Positions 28,054 to 44,976 of a stretch of 45,313 nt of DNA are shown here, piece after piece (position 1 is the stretch's first letter; every line of letters begins with the position of its first letter). This stretch comes from Nymphaea colorata (lineage: Eukaryota; Streptophyta; Magnoliopsida; Nymphaeales; Nymphaeaceae). The notes beneath the pieces are model-generated. The model saw nothing but the letters and a program-made list of their open reading frames with translations. It did no database searches and was not told the origin of the DNA. The DNA is taken from the NCBI RefSeq assembly GCF_008831285.2, contig NW_022205147.1, forward strand, positions 1 to 45,313, read 5' to 3'. The position numbers and the translations under genes were made by a program.

Positions 28054-29027
<974 letters not shown>

Positions 29028-29232
29028 TCATTGATCCCGGAAATTTCTACAATAAATTAGGTAGGGAGTCAGTATAGTTCCCTATCCCCGATTCTGCCAT
29101 TGTATGGAATACAGAAGTAATCTAATCCCCTCGACGAGTCAAAGCATAAAGAATGAGTAAGATTTTGAATGGTTTGTTTATATACAAAGTGACATTACAA
29201 TTTTCTTTATGTTATCAGATTAAATCAGTTCT

Positions 29233-29928
29233 TCACTCATTCAGTGAATGATAAATCACTACAAGTGAAGGAGATACACGGTTTAAATAATGAAAGATCC
29301 AATATTTCAAAATTGTATCTAGAATGACCGGAAAGGTAGAAACGAGACCGGATATAATTTTATCATTCTGAACAAATCCAAAATCTTTGTAGAACGAACC
29401 AATCATTAGTTCCCAAGCGTGGGGCGAATGGAATCCAATACATAAATCGGTTAATAAGAGAATGGAAAAAGCTTTTATTGTGTCGCTTAAGTTATAGAGG
29501 AATTCCTGAACCCAAGAATTCAGAGTGATAAGTTCTTCATTACCCAGAATAGAATAAGCACTTAGAATAGCGAAACAGGTTATATTTGTCGAGAAATGCA
29601 AAATAATATGTATATGATCTTGATTGTGCATTCTTACCAATTGTATCGTTTCTTTGTGGATTCCTATACGAAGCTTTTGTATATGTGTCTCCGGATACTC
29701 CTTTATCATTTCGTCCAACAAGAAAAGTTCTTCTAATTTGATGAATCCTTCTAGAATGTTCTTTTCTTGAATATCATTCAAAAAAGTTTCGGATTGGCTG
29801 GTATTCCACCAATTAGTCACCCAAGGTTCCATACTTTTATTAAATGAGAGAGAAATTCCCCAAGGCAGAAATACGATAGATGCAAGATATGGTAGGGGAT
29901 TCAATGCTTTCTTTTTCGTCACTTCCAA
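29233..29928 (-). CDS. cemA: Chloroplast envelope membrane protein CemA
   Basis: Intact 231-residue frame from [19 protein letters not shown]. Visible family landmarks are [50 protein letters not shown], and the C-terminal helix [17 protein letters not shown] with [12 protein letters not shown]. CemA is an inner-envelope protein linked to light-dependent proton extrusion and CO2 uptake. It lies between petA and ycf4 on the same strand, as usual. Confidence 0.96.
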   Translation of the reverse strand: MEVTKKKALNPLPYLASIVFLPWGISLSFNKSMEPWVTNWWNTSQSETFLNDIQEKNILEGFIKLEELFLLDEMIKEYPETHIQKLRIGIHKETIQLVRMHNQDHIHIILHFSTNITCFAILSAYSILGNEELITLNSWVQEFLYNLSDTIKAFSILLLTDLCIGFHSPHAWELMIGSFYKDFGFVQNDKIISGLVSTFPVILDTILKYWIFHYLNRVSPSLVVIYHSLNE

Positions 29929-30899
29929 TCCGTGAATTGTTAATGAACCTGATTCATTTGTTGACTATGTCTGATATTTGTATGATGTATGAAGCACGAG
30001 TTCTATAACGAGGTATGGAACCTATGGATCTATTTTCCATTGTGTAATTTGTTTAGTCCTTGTCTCCAGAAATGGAATAAGGGTTAATTTATTTCGAATG
30101 CGGAGGTAATGAAATAGTGGCCCCAGACATCTCAATCGGTCAAATTCGGATCAATTGCATGTTCATTTGGTCTTTTTGATGAATGCCAGAAAGAAGCACT
30201 TGAAGTAACAAACATGAATATTATTCGTATTTCGAGAAAAACTCTTTTGTTATATCAATCAATTATTTCGAATTGTTTCACTGATTATCCACATCCCAGG
30301 AATAATCGAGGGGATAATTCTGAAAAATACCGATGATGAAATCCGAAATAGTCGGCAAAACGGGAGTGGTTCTAAAAAATCCAATTGTTTGGTCATCAAG
30401 AAACAAGCATTAAGAAAGATGAATAAAAAGAAAGGTGACAAAAGAGGGATAATTTACTGGGTATGATCCATCTTATCTTCATCTATTCTTATCTTCATCT
30501 ATATATAATGTAATGTATTGATTCGAAATATTGGTCCTAAAATCCTAAAATATGGATTCTGTACTCTGACCTGATATATGTGATGAATACATACTTATGA
30601 AACTTGTTAATAATATGAAAATGAAAGAATTCAGTGGAATTTCATACGCATGAAAAATAGTTTTGATGGACTAAAATCACTTCATGGTATGATTGTTCCA
30701 TAAGTCCACCTGCTCCATGGTACGCAGGACATGGTATTTCCATCGGGATGTGGGAAATAGGATTTAACTAAATGTTTTCATCAAAGGAGCGAAACATCAG
30801 TTATAGTTATATTAAAAGAAAAAAGAAAAAGGGATTCTTGGGTTCCCTCCCTCTCCCTCGTGACGAGGAGCACTCATTCCTCGATTTCTTTGTTTCATT
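29929..30899. other. cemA-ycf4 spacer
   Basis: A 971-base AT-rich gap. A 16-base unit starting CTTATCTTCATCTAT is repeated at 30472-30487 and 30488-30503. Frames in it (for example 30259-30441) are not recognisable genes. Confidence 0.65.
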
Positions 30900-31453
30900 T
30901 CAAAATACTTCAATTGGTACGCGCAAAAAATAGGCCGATTCGGCAGCTTTTTGTTCAATTTCTCGTGGAGTTAAATTCTCATCGGTACGCGTCAATGGAA
31001 TGTCTCCCCGGCCCCCAATTTCCATATAAAGGACACGGCGAGGAAAAAGACCCTCTTTCACTTCTATTCTGATCGAACGGATATCTCTTATACGGAATCG
31101 AAAGAAGATGCGACGATTTCTTCCAGGAAATCCCCAACGAAAAATACACACTATTCCTTCTTTTCTATCGAATTTGTCATAACCGCTACCTACACTCCAC
31201 AAAATTGTGCACCACAAATAGGAGCTAATGAATAGACCCGCGATACCGTAGAAACACATTACGATCCCTTGTGGAAAAAAAACGATTTGCTGAGATGGGA
31301 ATAAGGATATCAGATTCCTACCAAAATAACTGGAAGTTCCAACCAATAAAAATCCTAGTGAACCTAAAAAAGGATACAGGCCCAGCAGAAGTTACTTATT
31401 TTTCTAGAACCCGTTATAAGTTCTATCCATATATGTTCTGATCGCCAATTCAT
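30900..31453 (-). CDS. ycf4: Photosystem I assembly protein Ycf4, frame interrupted
   Basis: From the ATG complementary to 31451-31453 the frame reads [18 protein letters not shown], then SNFCWACIL. One base is missing in a T run near 31369 (CCTAAAAAAGG on the plus strand, seven A expected). It resumes [18 protein letters not shown] and continues [42 protein letters not shown] to RVPIEVF. The restored length is 184 residues, the family standard. Two N-terminal helices anchor it in the thylakoid. Confidence 0.95.
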
Positions 31454-31893
31454 ACTAGATTAGATCGAGTTTCATTCTATTGGAATTGAGAGAATCATCA
31501 AAATGAGTTTTTTGGCTCCCAAAGTAACTTTCATCCGCTAATACTATCACGATGTAAATCATCAATCAGGATTCATTCATCAAATCAGTTAGATAGAACT
31601 AACATCTCCACCCATTCAAACTAGCATCACCCTCATTCATATGATCTAGATATATCTATTTACATATCATTATCATACATAATATATATTCCAGATATCC
31701 GATCGACCCGTTGAAATAAAAGTCGAGCTATAGATGCATAAACATGGATTGATCCATATGATCATCTATTTACATTTGTGGTTTGTGTCCGAAGTCCGAA
31801 GCCGCATGTCGTACCATTCCCATTAAATGAAATGAAAATCTGTATTATGATCCAAAGATTGAAATAAATTGATGAGATTGGAGCCCATCATAT
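31454..31893. other. ycf4-psaI spacer
   Basis: A 440-base AT-rich gap between psaI and ycf4, which are probably co-transcribed. No gene or long repeat seen. Confidence 0.55.
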
Positions 31894-32004
31894 CTAGACA
31901 ATCTTGTTTTTTTGAACATGGAAAAATAAAGAAACCATTGCAATTGCCGGAAATAATAGGCCTACTAAAGGCACAAAAATAGAGGGTAAGTTGAGATCTG
32001 TCAT
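31894..32004 (-). CDS. psaI: Photosystem I subunit VIII
   Basis: Intact 36-residue frame: [18 protein letters not shown], then [18 protein letters not shown]. One membrane helix; PsaI helps dock PsaL and so form the PSI light-harvesting interface. Length and sequence match the family. Confidence 0.96.
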   Translation of the reverse strand: MTDLNLPSIFVPLVGLLFPAIAMVSLFFHVQKNKIV

Positions 32005-32618
32005 AGAATCGGTGCCTCGGTGTATTTAATTGATACTTCTCTTTGTTATAAAGATATCTATTATAATTATATATTATAATTATAAGTATATTAATATAAT
32101 ATTCTAAGTTATTAGAATATGAGTGCAAAGAATGTGGATCTAAACTAAATAGAAATTAGTGTACTTACCCATCCTTTTCCGGGAAATATATGTATGAGAA
32201 GAGAATCTTATTATTCTTATTCCTCCCTTATGTTTCTAAACAAATTTCTTCTCAAGGATTCGTTATAATTTGATCCAACAAGGATTCATATTACAAATGT
32301 ATGATTCTCGGGAGATATAGAAGTGTTGCATATTGATTTCTATATCTTAGTTAGGTTGGAACATTTGATATGTAACAAGGGGAAGGGGGCTTTTTTGGAT
32401 TTCTCTAATTTGGATTTCTCCGAAGGAAAAAGACACTACTTTGATCTTTTATCCTGCTCTGTTGCTAAAGGGTCCGTCCCTGATCTGATTACTCATTAGT
32501 AAAGGTAGGATAAAAGAAAAGATGGATCTGGAGAAAAAATCCTCTGAAACTTCTGATTCTTACTACTTCACTACAATTACAAATTGTCTTTATGCCAGCA
32601 AAGAAAGCTCCATCCTTG
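32005..32618. other. accD-psaI spacer
   Basis: About 600 bases of AT-rich spacer between accD and psaI. If accD ends at its raw stop (32720), the gap is 101 bases longer. No gene seen. Confidence 0.55.
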
Positions 32619-34179
32619 CTACTTCAATTCTGATAAACGAAATGAACTACTTTTTTGCCTACAAATAACTAAATCTATCGCTCTACTACTTTTTTGACTT
32701 GAATTTCTTTGGTTCAAGTTCAAGGGCGGGGAAAGAACCCATGGAACTGAAATAACTCACTCGGAACACCTTTTAAAAGATTACGCGGTACGATTGGATC
32801 AAATAAACCCTTATTGAATAAATACTCCGCTACTTGTGAACCCTCAGGTACTGTCTTCTTCAATGTTTGTTCAATTACTCTTTTACCCGCGAATGCAATG
32901 TAAGCATTGGGTTCGGCAATAATGATATCTCCCAACATACCAAAACTGGCTGTCACTCCACCAGTTGTAGGGGATGTAAGGATTGATACATAGAATAATT
33001 TTTTATTTGATTGATAATTGTATAAAGCGGAAGATATTTTAGCCATTTGCATCAAGCTCAAACTTCCTTCTTGCATGCGCGCTCCTCCAGAAGCACACAC
33101 CATAATAACTGGGAGAGATCTATCAGTAGCATACTCGATCAAACGTGTAATTTTCTCGCCTACTACGGATCCCATACTACCCCCATGAACTTAAAATCCA
33201 TAACACCAATTGCTATAGGAATACCATTGAGTTTGCCTATGCCTGTTTGAACAGCCTCAGCCAAACCCGTCTCTATTTGATAAGAATTGATACGATCCCT
33301 ATAAGGGTCCTCCTCAGAATGAAATTCAATAGGGTCCATAGAGACCATGTTTTCATCCATAGGGGCCCAAGTGCCTGGATCAATCAAAAGTTCGATTCTA
33401 TCTGAGCTACTCATTTTCAAGTGGTATCCACATTGTTCACAAATATTCATTTTTGAACTAAAAAATTTCTTATAATTTAATCCATAACAATTTTCACATT
33501 GAACCCATAAATGTCTGTATCTTTTATTTCTATCTAAATCATTATGTCTTCCGAAATCACTGTCACTAACACCACTAGTTTTTAGATTGGAGCTCCCACG
33601 GTCACTACCCCTTTCACTATCGCTACAAATGTAACTATAAATGTAATTGTCACTTGAATTGTTGCTACCATTTGGAATGCAACTATCCATATTGGTTTCA
33701 GAACGAATATAACTGTCAATGCAACTATTTATGTGACTCTTCCAACTATGCCTAGTATCATACACGTAATGATCATAATAGCGATTGTAACTCTTAGACC
33801 CATTATTTAGATTCAGATAACTAGAAAATAAACTTTCTAGTTCACCCAGAAAGTAACTATCAGTGTCAATCTCAAAAATCTGATTTTCAATATCGAAATA
33901 TATGGAATAACTGTCACCATTACTATCCCTAACCCAAAAAGTCTCACCAGAGATGAGACTCCAAACGTCCTTGACACCGCCCAAGTTGAGTAAATAATCA
34001 ACATTACTGCAACTATAACTGCCCCTACCACTCCAACTATTAACGTTTTTCTCACTATCATTTATAATGGGTTCTTCACTCCCGCTGGTATTTCCAATAG
34101 GGCCAAGACTCGCACTTAGTCCACACCTGCGCCCTAAATCCTCATTAGACAACATTGAATTTAACCACCATTTTTCCAT
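32619..34179 (-). CDS. accD: Acetyl-CoA carboxylase carboxyltransferase beta subunit, frame interrupted
   Basis: It starts [20 protein letters not shown], followed by a variable low-complexity region rich in S, N, Y and D. The zinc-ribbon cysteines CENC and CEQC lie just before the crotonase-fold domain ([50 protein letters not shown]). One G is missing in FMGGSMGS (near 33183). The raw second part stops at 32720 after FFPRP. If a C was lost in the C run there (near 32727), the frame runs on as [13 protein letters not shown] to a TAG at 32619. The enzyme makes malonyl-CoA for plastid fatty acids. Confidence 0.93.
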
Positions 34180-34839
34180 AAAGCCCCTCCGCCTCCTGTT
34201 TGGAAATACAATACAATATATGAATAGTCATTCGCTGAATAATCTACTATTTCATTTCCGATCGGAATAAGCATATGGATCCAATTCTTAGGATTATTAT
34301 CTCATACTCTAATACTAATAATAAGAAGTGAGTATTGAAAGAAATGATTCCTTTTTTGTCTTATGGAAGCCGGAGTATCACTCACTACACTATCACTATA
34401 TATGATATAATGGAATCTTTTCTTCACTTCAATAATAAATTAAATAAAGATCAATTAAAACAGAGGTTTTTCTCCCATGTCGTAGACAAATACTCATTAG
34501 AAAGATAGAAAGAAAGATCTGTTCCCTCCTCTGAATAATTTTTGTATATATTATGAATATTAGTTTCTATTGAAACATGGAACGAAAAGGACAATATACG
34601 GGATGAGTAGAAGGAGTTGTGACCCTTAGCTTGATCTATAGTCCACAACTAGAGAGAATATCAAATGATCCGCCAATCCCGAGGATCCATGGGTTCATTA
34701 TGGATCCAACAATAGAAAGATTGAACTCTTTAGTTTTAAAGAGAAGATTTTAATTTTAGATCTTGCTTGCATACTGCATAGCATACGTATGTACATATTG
34801 ATATATGCAAATACATAGGAGCCTTATTCTTTAGTTGGT
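34180..34839. other. accD-rbcL spacer
   Basis: An AT-rich gap between rbcL and accD, with no gene that I recognise; the 65-codon frame at 34451-34648 looks spurious. The accD promoter should lie near the right side of the accD start. Confidence 0.55.
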
Positions 34840-34877
34840 TCGGCTCAATCCTTTTATTTAGTAAAAGATTGGGCCGA
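34840..34877 (-). terminator. rbcL 3' stem-loop
   Basis: Arms starting TCGGCTCAATC (from 34840) and ending GATTGGGCCGA (to 34877) pair with one mismatch and one G-U pair. It begins about 45 bases past the rbcL stop, where the rbcL mRNA 3' inverted repeat is found in other plants. Confidence 0.8.
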
Positions 34878-34922
34878 GTTTAATTTTAATTGGTGGAACG
34901 AACGGGAATCCGAATCACTGAA

Positions 34923-36372
<1,450 letters not shown>

Positions 36373-36533
36373 TTAAGAATTCTCACAACAACCGGGGTCT
36401 ACTCGACATGGATTAGGCGTGAATGAAACCTTTCACAGCAATCCCTGACAAAATTCTCAACTAATATCAACTAATTAGAAATTGAAATGCTTCATTAGTG
36501 GACCATAGTATTTGATTCGTCAAATGTATCATT

Positions 36534-36563
36534 ATTGTATACTGTTTCATATGTATGGCGCAA
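36534..36563 (-). promoter_or_regulatory. rbcL sigma70-type promoter
   Basis: On the minus strand, TTGCGC (-35; complement of 36558-36563) and TACAAT (-10; complement of 36534-36539) are 18 bases apart, about 185 bases upstream of the start codon. Both boxes and their setting (GGGTTGCGCCATACATATGAA) match the known rbcL promoter of tobacco and other plants, which is read by the plastid-encoded polymerase. Confidence 0.88.
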
Positions 36564-39028
<2,465 letters not shown>

Positions 39029-39037
<9 letters not shown>

Positions 39038-39060
39038 CTGATCTATCGTACTAGCTGATC
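39029..39060. repeat. Direct repeat at the atpE stop
   Basis: A 15-base unit, TCGTACTAGCTGATC, occurs at 39029-39043 and 39046-39060 (period 17). The first copy contains the atpE TAG stop, so the second looks like a duplication just downstream. Confidence 0.85.
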
Positions 39061-39216
39061 CACATAATCCATAAGAATCAAAAGTTCTGTTTATACACCA
39101 TATTGGATTCCGTACAATCAAGTAGAATCAATCTGATTGATGTAACGAACAAGAGTAGTGAGCGGGATAGGAATAAGGGAAAGATACAAAATCAATAAAA
39201 GAAAAGGGGGTAGAAA

Positions 39217-39259
39217 AACTTATTAGATGCCATTCATTGACTCCGGTACCTAATAAGTT
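39217..39259. terminator. atpE 3' hairpin
   Basis: Ten-base arms, AACTTATTAG (39217-39226) and CTAATAAGTT (39250-39259), lie between atpE and the convergent trnM. It could be the 3' stem of the atpB/E transcript. Confidence 0.55.
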
Positions 39260-39260
39260 C

Positions 39261-39333
39261 TACCTACTATTGGATTTGAACCAATGACTCCCGCCGTATG
39301 AAAGCAATACTCTAACCACTGGGTTAAGTAGGT
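39261..39333 (-). tRNA. trnM-CAU: Elongator tRNA-Met (CAU)
   Basis: On the minus strand, ACCTACTTAACCCAGTGG to CCAATAGTAGGTA forms a 73-base cloverleaf with anticodon loop TTCATAC. It is the elongator type, distinct from trnfM and from trnI-CAU, and lies between atpE and trnV as in most angiosperms. Confidence 0.95.
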
Positions 39334-39515
39334 CATTTATCATCACAAAGAGAAAGAATAGAGCGCATCGTATCGGGTATTTATTATTTATTATAGATGG
39401 AATATGGCTTCTAAGCAATATCAATCCTTGGCAGGAAACGGATTAGGGTATCGTGTTAGATCATGTAATATCTTTCTTGACAAGAAATGATCTATATGAT
39501 AAGATATCTATCACA

Positions 39516-40171
39516 AGGGCTATAGCTCAGTTGGTAGAGCACCTCGTTTACACGTGCGCCAATGCTTTTCAGGGGAGTTCATCATGCAATCAAAGAAATT
39601 GATCTTCTCTTATTGAAATGAAAGATTGATGTCTTACTCCATTGATTCGAGAGAACAAGAGAACAATAGCCTGACAAGTATTGGGTTCGATTCAGTTCCA
39701 ATTCGGATACGAAATAGAACCAACCATTGATTTTATCATTGATAAGGTGAATACCCAGTTAATTCAATGTTAGGCCTAATGAGTTAATAGGGACCTCAAA
39801 ATAACCTCCTTTTGTCCTATGAACTTTGAGGTGTATGAAGTATCATATTTTACGCTTGAAGCGGAACGACAGGGACTCTATTGAGGTTGATCTAGGCCTA
39901 AGACAGACCTACGTCAAGGTAATCCTTTGAAACACTTTGGTATTGCTCCTGGATCAGAATATAAATAAAGAATCAGAGCACATGGAGCCATCTCGTTATC
40001 TTCATATAAAGATAAAATATGGTGGACTAACTGATTGATCCATCAGTTGATGAAAGAGCCCAATGCACAAAAATGCATGTTGGGTCTTTGAAACAGTTCG
40101 AATCATTTCGATAATAATCAGTTTGATCTGTTTTACCGAGAAGGTCTACGGTTCGAGTCCGTATAGCCCTA
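39516..40171 (+). tRNA. trnV-UAC: tRNA-Val (UAC), split by a group II intron
   Basis: Exon 1 (39516-39553) is AGGGCTATAGCTCAG...TTTACAC and exon 2 (40137-40171) is CGAGAAGGTCTACGG...TAGCCCTA. Together they form a complete 73-base cloverleaf with the UAC anticodon. The intron (39554-40136) starts GTGCGCCAATGC, fitting the GTGYG consensus, and encodes no protein on this strand. Confidence 0.95.
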
Positions 40172-42141
40172 TACCTATATAATATATTATTTGATTGATG
40201 TATTGTATGCTTTTGTAGAGTAGAATTTTGTACCCATTTTATCATCTCATTAGCGCGGCCTATGGCCGGTTGGGCCATATAAGGCCATATAATATATAAA
40301 TATAATATAAAGAAGGCATTCCTGCGTGTACAAGAGATCCCTAGGGATCTCAAAGTTCAAAAAAGTTTATTCCATCCAATAGGCATTTTTCCAATATCGA
40401 ATTACATACGACCTTTTTCCTCTTTTACTGCCCATGATGAAAGAGTGATTGATGCGCCTTAGGTATACCTAATCGCATTCAATCAATGAAGTCAAAATAA
40501 TAACATGAGGCTAAAACAAACCTCCAACCCGGCCCAACCAGATAGTAGTAAGTGGCACGGATCTAGGACCTATTCTTGGATTTGTGGAAAAGAAAAGCCA
40601 GAGAAAAAAGAAACTCTTTCGTCAGTTTCGGTGTGAAATTGTATTCATATAACTGGACTAGCAAAGTCAGTAGTTAAGTAGTCATTTTTCTTTGTACAAT
40701 ACTAATTTTTTTGTATCTGAATCTACTCCAATTGCTCACCATTTGAATTCTACCAATTCATACTTTATGCAAGAAGATTAGGGTCTTTTGGGCTTGGAAG
40801 AGTTATGAATCTCTAGACCTAGATTCATCGCCTTTTTGTAAAACAACAATCAAAATTCATTATCTCTGAAACAATGAATTGATCTTAGTCTTATTTAATG
40901 AAAGAAATGTATCGACGTTTATTCTCTCTTCTATTTCTATGGGTATAGGTTTGGTTTATAGAATTAGAACCAATCGTTTGATAACGCACGATTAGACCAG
41001 AAATCTTTTATGGGGATCACTTCACTTATACTTATGTTATGATTTTATGATTTAAACTAAACGATTCCACTATCGGGCCACGCTCCGCCATGTGGGGATG
41101 CTGCAAAAAACTCCTTTTTTTGATTGCCCTGAAATCTAACATCTTGGTCTCACTAGGGGTTACTCCATTAACAAAACAAGGATTTTGAGTCAATCCAAAT
41201 CGCGTAGCACTAAGAATTGGTCCGAAATGGAGTGACTTTTTCAAGACGTCTAACTTTAACTAAATAACTCAATAGGGGGTCAGGGTAATCCTATAATGAG
41301 TTGTTTTCTTATGTTATATGTAAATGTAAGGGTTCCTCAGAATTCAACGGATTGAGATTGAATCAATTAAGTATGAATCTGGTACAAGGAAAAGAGGGAA
41401 TCTAATCGGTTCAAGCATTCCGTATCGAATTCATAGAAGATTCTACGCTCGGATCTGAAATGTTAATGAACAGAATAAAGGAATCCGCCAATGCTGCTAA
41501 GTCGCATATGTTATGCCGTAACTGTGGAATCATAAATACTGAACCTAGACATTCTATTGCATCTCACTATTATACTAGAATGAAAATCACTAATGACTAT
41601 TAATACTAATACATAATAATAACTTAACTATATAACTATAACTCTTAAATAAAAAGAAAAGATAAAAAACTCTTTTATCTAAAGAAATTCCATTACCAAT
41701 AAGTTCTAGTATTATAGTAGTTATATGGAGTTATTGTATGGTATATTTAGAAAATGAATTGTTTTTTCAGATTAATGAAAATGAATAAGTTTCAATTCAT
41801 TAGAATTGAGAATGAATTTCATTCGTTTTTATGGGGAACCTGAGGAAAAAGAAAAATGAGAATTATTCGTTATTCTTATACTTATAATATAAGAGCATGA
41901 TATGCCTACACCACACCAAGAAATAAGAAATATAATATAAATAAGTAAGTGGGTAAATAAGTAAGTGGGCTTCTGTTAGATAAATCTTGAAACAAGACAT
42001 GACCCACATAAAACAAACTATGTGGTTCGATCACAATCAATTCTTGTTTCGAGTAAGCAGTTGGAGTTATGGATAAATTGACAATTACAATTCTAATTAA
42101 TCAATGAATTCGGTATATTCTACATTCATAGGAGTACATCT
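40172..42141. other. trnV-ndhC spacer (about 2 kb)
   Basis: The longest gap in the window. It is AT-rich and contains a 15-base direct repeat (AAATAAGTAAGTGGG) at 41939-41953 and 41955-41969. The 70-codon frame at 41032-41244 on the minus strand has no recognisable homology. The ndhC operon promoter must lie in the right part. Confidence 0.65.
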
Positions 42142-42504
42142 ATGTTTCTGCTTTACGAATATGATATTTTCTGGGCATTTCTAATGATATCAAGTGTTAT
42201 TCCTATTTTGGCATTTATAATTTCCGGGGTTTTAGCCCCAATTAGTGAAGGACCAGAGAAGCTCTCCAGTTATGAATCGGGTATAGAACCAATAGGGGAT
42301 GCTTGGATACAATTCCGAATCCGCTATTACATGTTTGCTCTCGTTTTTGTTGTTTTTGATGTCGAAACGGTCTTTCTTTATCCATGGGCCGTGAGTTTTG
42401 ATATATTGGGCGTATACGTGTTTATAGAAGCTTTGATTTTCGTGCTTATCCCAGTTGTTGGTTCAGTTTATGCATGGCGAAAAGGAGCATTGGAATGGTC
42501 TTAG
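42142..42504 (+). CDS. ndhC: NAD(P)H dehydrogenase-like complex subunit 3
   Basis: Intact 120-residue frame: [19 protein letters not shown], then [41 protein letters not shown] and ends WRKGALEWS. Three membrane helices, as in the family. It belongs to the membrane arm of the NDH complex in cyclic electron flow around PSI. Its end overlaps ndhK by ten bases. Confidence 0.97.
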   Translation: MFLLYEYDIFWAFLMISSVIPILAFIISGVLAPISEGPEKLSSYESGIEPIGDAWIQFRIRYYMFALVFVVFDVETVFLYPWAVSFDILGVYVFIEALIFVLIPVVGSVYAWRKGALEWS

Positions 42505-43234
42505 CTCCTGAATATTCAGACAATAAAAAAGAAGGAAAGGGTTCCATTGAGACAGTTATGAATTCTATGGAGTTTCCGCTCTTTGACCGAACAACCCCCA
42601 ATTCAGTTATTTCAACTACATTGAATGATCTTTCGAATTGGTCAAGACTTTCCAGTTTATGGCCGCTTCTCTACGGTACCAGTTGTTGCTTCATTGAATT
42701 TGCCTCATTAATAGGCTCCCGATTCGATTTTGATCGTTATGGACTGGTGCCAAGATCAAGTCCTAGGCAAGCCGACCTTATTTTAACAGCCGGTACAGTA
42801 ACAATGAAAATGGCTCCTTCTTTAGTAAGACTATATGAACAAATGCCTGAACCAAAATATGTAATTGCTATGGGAGCCTGTACTATTACAGGAGGAATGT
42901 TCAGTACCGATTCTTATAGTACCGTTCGGGGAGTCGATAAGTTAATCCCGTCGATGTTTATTTGCCAGGCTGCCCACCTAAACCAGAGGCAATTATAGAC
43001 GCTATAACGAAACTTCGTAAGAAGGTATCTCGAGAAATCTATGAAGATAGAACGGGGGCCCAACAGGAAAATCGATGTTTTACTACTAATCACAAGTTTC
43101 ATCTTGGACGCAGTACTCGTGCTGTAAATTACGATCAAGGATTACTCTATCAATCGACATCGACTTCAGAGATACCTTCTGAAGCATTTTTCAAATACAA
43201 GAGTTCAGTATCTTCTCACGAATTAGTGAATTAA
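42495..43234 (+). CDS. ndhK: NAD(P)H dehydrogenase-like complex subunit K, frame interrupted
   Basis: The start [20 protein letters not shown] is taken at the ATG inside the ndhC end; an ATG seven codons earlier is also in frame. The [4Fe-4S] N2-type ligands are visible: [20 protein letters not shown] and PGCPPKPEA. One C is missing in [10 protein letters not shown] (near 42948-42950), so the raw frame stops at 42998. It then continues [18 protein letters not shown] to [10 protein letters not shown]. About 246 residues are expected. The subunit belongs to the peripheral arm of NDH. Confidence 0.95.
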
Positions 43235-43334
43235 ATAGGATGTTTTGTGCAGAATAACAAACGGTGGATCAATCTTCATAAATTTCATCGTCAATGTCAA
43301 ATACTCATATAAATATGTGGGGGAGATCAAGAAG

Positions 43335-43811
43335 ATGCAGGGTCGTTCATCCGCTTGGCTAGTGAAACACGAGCTGGTTCATAGATCTTTGGGCTTTGAT
43401 TACCAAGGAGTAGAGACTTTACAAATAAAGCCCGAGGATTGGTACTCCATTGCTGTCATTTCATACGTATATGGTTACAATTATCTACGTTCCCAATGTG
43501 CCTACGATGTAGCACCGGGTGGATTGCTAGCTAGTGTGTATCATCTGACGAGAATACAGTATGGTGTGGACCAACCGGAAGAGGTATGCATAAAAGTATT
43601 TGTCCCAAGGAGTAATCCTAGAATCCCGTCTGTTTTCTGGATTTGGAAAAGCGCCGATTTTCAAGAACGGGAGTCTTATGATATGTTGGGAATCTCTTAT
43701 GATAATCATCCACGCATGAAACGGATTTTGATGCCCGAAAGTTGGATTGGTTGGCCCCTACGCAAGGATTATATTGCCCCTAATTTCTATGAACTACAGG
43801 ATGCTTATTGA
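43335..43811 (+). CDS. ndhJ: NAD(P)H dehydrogenase-like complex subunit J
   Basis: Intact 158-residue frame from [20 protein letters not shown], the family start; the longer upstream frame is not conserved. [22 protein letters not shown] is the 30-kDa subunit signature, and the gene ends [11 protein letters not shown]. It is a peripheral-arm subunit of NDH and the third gene of the ndhC-K-J operon. Confidence 0.97.
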   Translation: MQGRSSAWLVKHELVHRSLGFDYQGVETLQIKPEDWYSIAVISYVYGYNYLRSQCAYDVAPGGLLASVYHLTRIQYGVDQPEEVCIKVFVPRSNPRIPSVFWIWKSADFQERESYDMLGISYDNHPRMKRILMPESWIGWPLRKDYIAPNFYELQDAY

Positions 43812-44464
43812 ATGATAAGAAACTTATCTTAGCTTACAAGACTCAAGAAGGAGTATTTTTACGTTCTTTCTCGTCTAGATAGAGTAACTGGACTCTCATG
43901 TCATTCGTATTATGATGGGATAAAAAGGGGGGGTTCGAGGTTTATTTATATATAATTAATTCGAGTAAATTAATATTACCCAATATGCAATGCAAAGTAT
44001 CATATCCATTGGGGGATGGGCGGAGCCAATAGGATGAATCAAAAGATACATCATGAACTATGTACCGCGCCCATCACTTAGATGGGCCCCGGAAAGCAAA
44101 AAATGTGGGAAGGGGCGAAAAAAATGGGAAAATTAAGAAATGAAAAGGGATCAGATTGGATTTGTACTGGATCGGAAATGATCTTTTCTATTCCTACCCC
44201 TCAACCCTCTGAACAGACGAGACTTCTGTGTCTTTCAGACAACTTCGGATATGTATGGAGTATTAACATGAGCCAAAGGAAGGATAGTAGGGACAAACAA
44301 AAAGAAGAAGGAATATATTCCTTTGCCGATCCACAAGGGTCGGGATGTATGTTGTAGATACCTCGATGAATAACTACTAGACTATGAATGTAACGAATAT
44401 GTATTGTATCCCGATCCATATTCATTTTCTCTTTGTATATATACATTTCGATACATTAACCATA
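43812..44464. other. ndhJ-trnF spacer
   Basis: 653 bases. A 91-codon frame at 44082-44357 shows no homology that I recognise. In some plants this region gathers trnF pseudogene copies, but I see none here. Confidence 0.6.
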
Positions 44465-44537
44465 TGCCAGGAACCAGATTTGAACTGGTGACACGAGGAT
44501 TTTCAGTCCTCTGCTCTACCAGCTGAGCTATCCCGAC
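44465..44537 (-). tRNA. trnF-GAA: tRNA-Phe (GAA)
   Basis: On the minus strand, GTCGGGATAGCTCAGCTGG to TCTGGTTCCTGGCA is a 73-base cloverleaf with anticodon loop CTGAAAA and intact stems. Confidence 0.96.
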
Positions 44538-44927
44538 CGTCCTCTATACATTATCCTACTGGAGGACATGTATCTGTGTCAATTAATTTAAAGGTACTAA
44601 AGAAACATTACAAGTCCTGGGATTTCTTTTTCTTTGGATTTTTTTTAAACCTTTATTTGTAAGGGATATGAACTATGAATGATTCAATAATGGGATTCCT
44701 TGTATATCCTTGTATACAAATAATACATATACATATGTTATGGTTATGTTCGTTTGGACATATACTGCATTTAGCTGCTGAAGCAAGAGAGAAACTGCTA
44801 GGATCCGTTTGTCAAAGAGTCGAGCGAATGAATATCATATATAATTTTGACCCGCTTCTAATTTGGAAGCGCTGGCGAAAAAAGAGGATAAATGTTTAGG
44901 TCGTAAACTAGGCATTTCTTGGGGACT

Positions 44928-44976
44928 TGGGGATAGAGGGACTCGAACCCTCACGATTTCTAAAGTCGACGGATTT
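44928..44976 (-). tRNA. trnL-UAA: tRNA-Leu (UAA), 3' exon (partial gene)
   Basis: On the minus strand, AAATCCGTCGACTTTAG to GTCCCTCTATCCCCA is the 3' exon, including the variable arm, T arm and acceptor strand. The usual exon starts with four A; here there are three (complement of 44974-44976), which fits the one-base losses elsewhere. The 5' exon lies beyond the window. Confidence 0.92.

Noticed and set aside
44082-44357. A 91-codon frame between ndhJ and trnF
   Set aside because: No recognisable motif or conserved neighbour; this spacer is normally non-coding.
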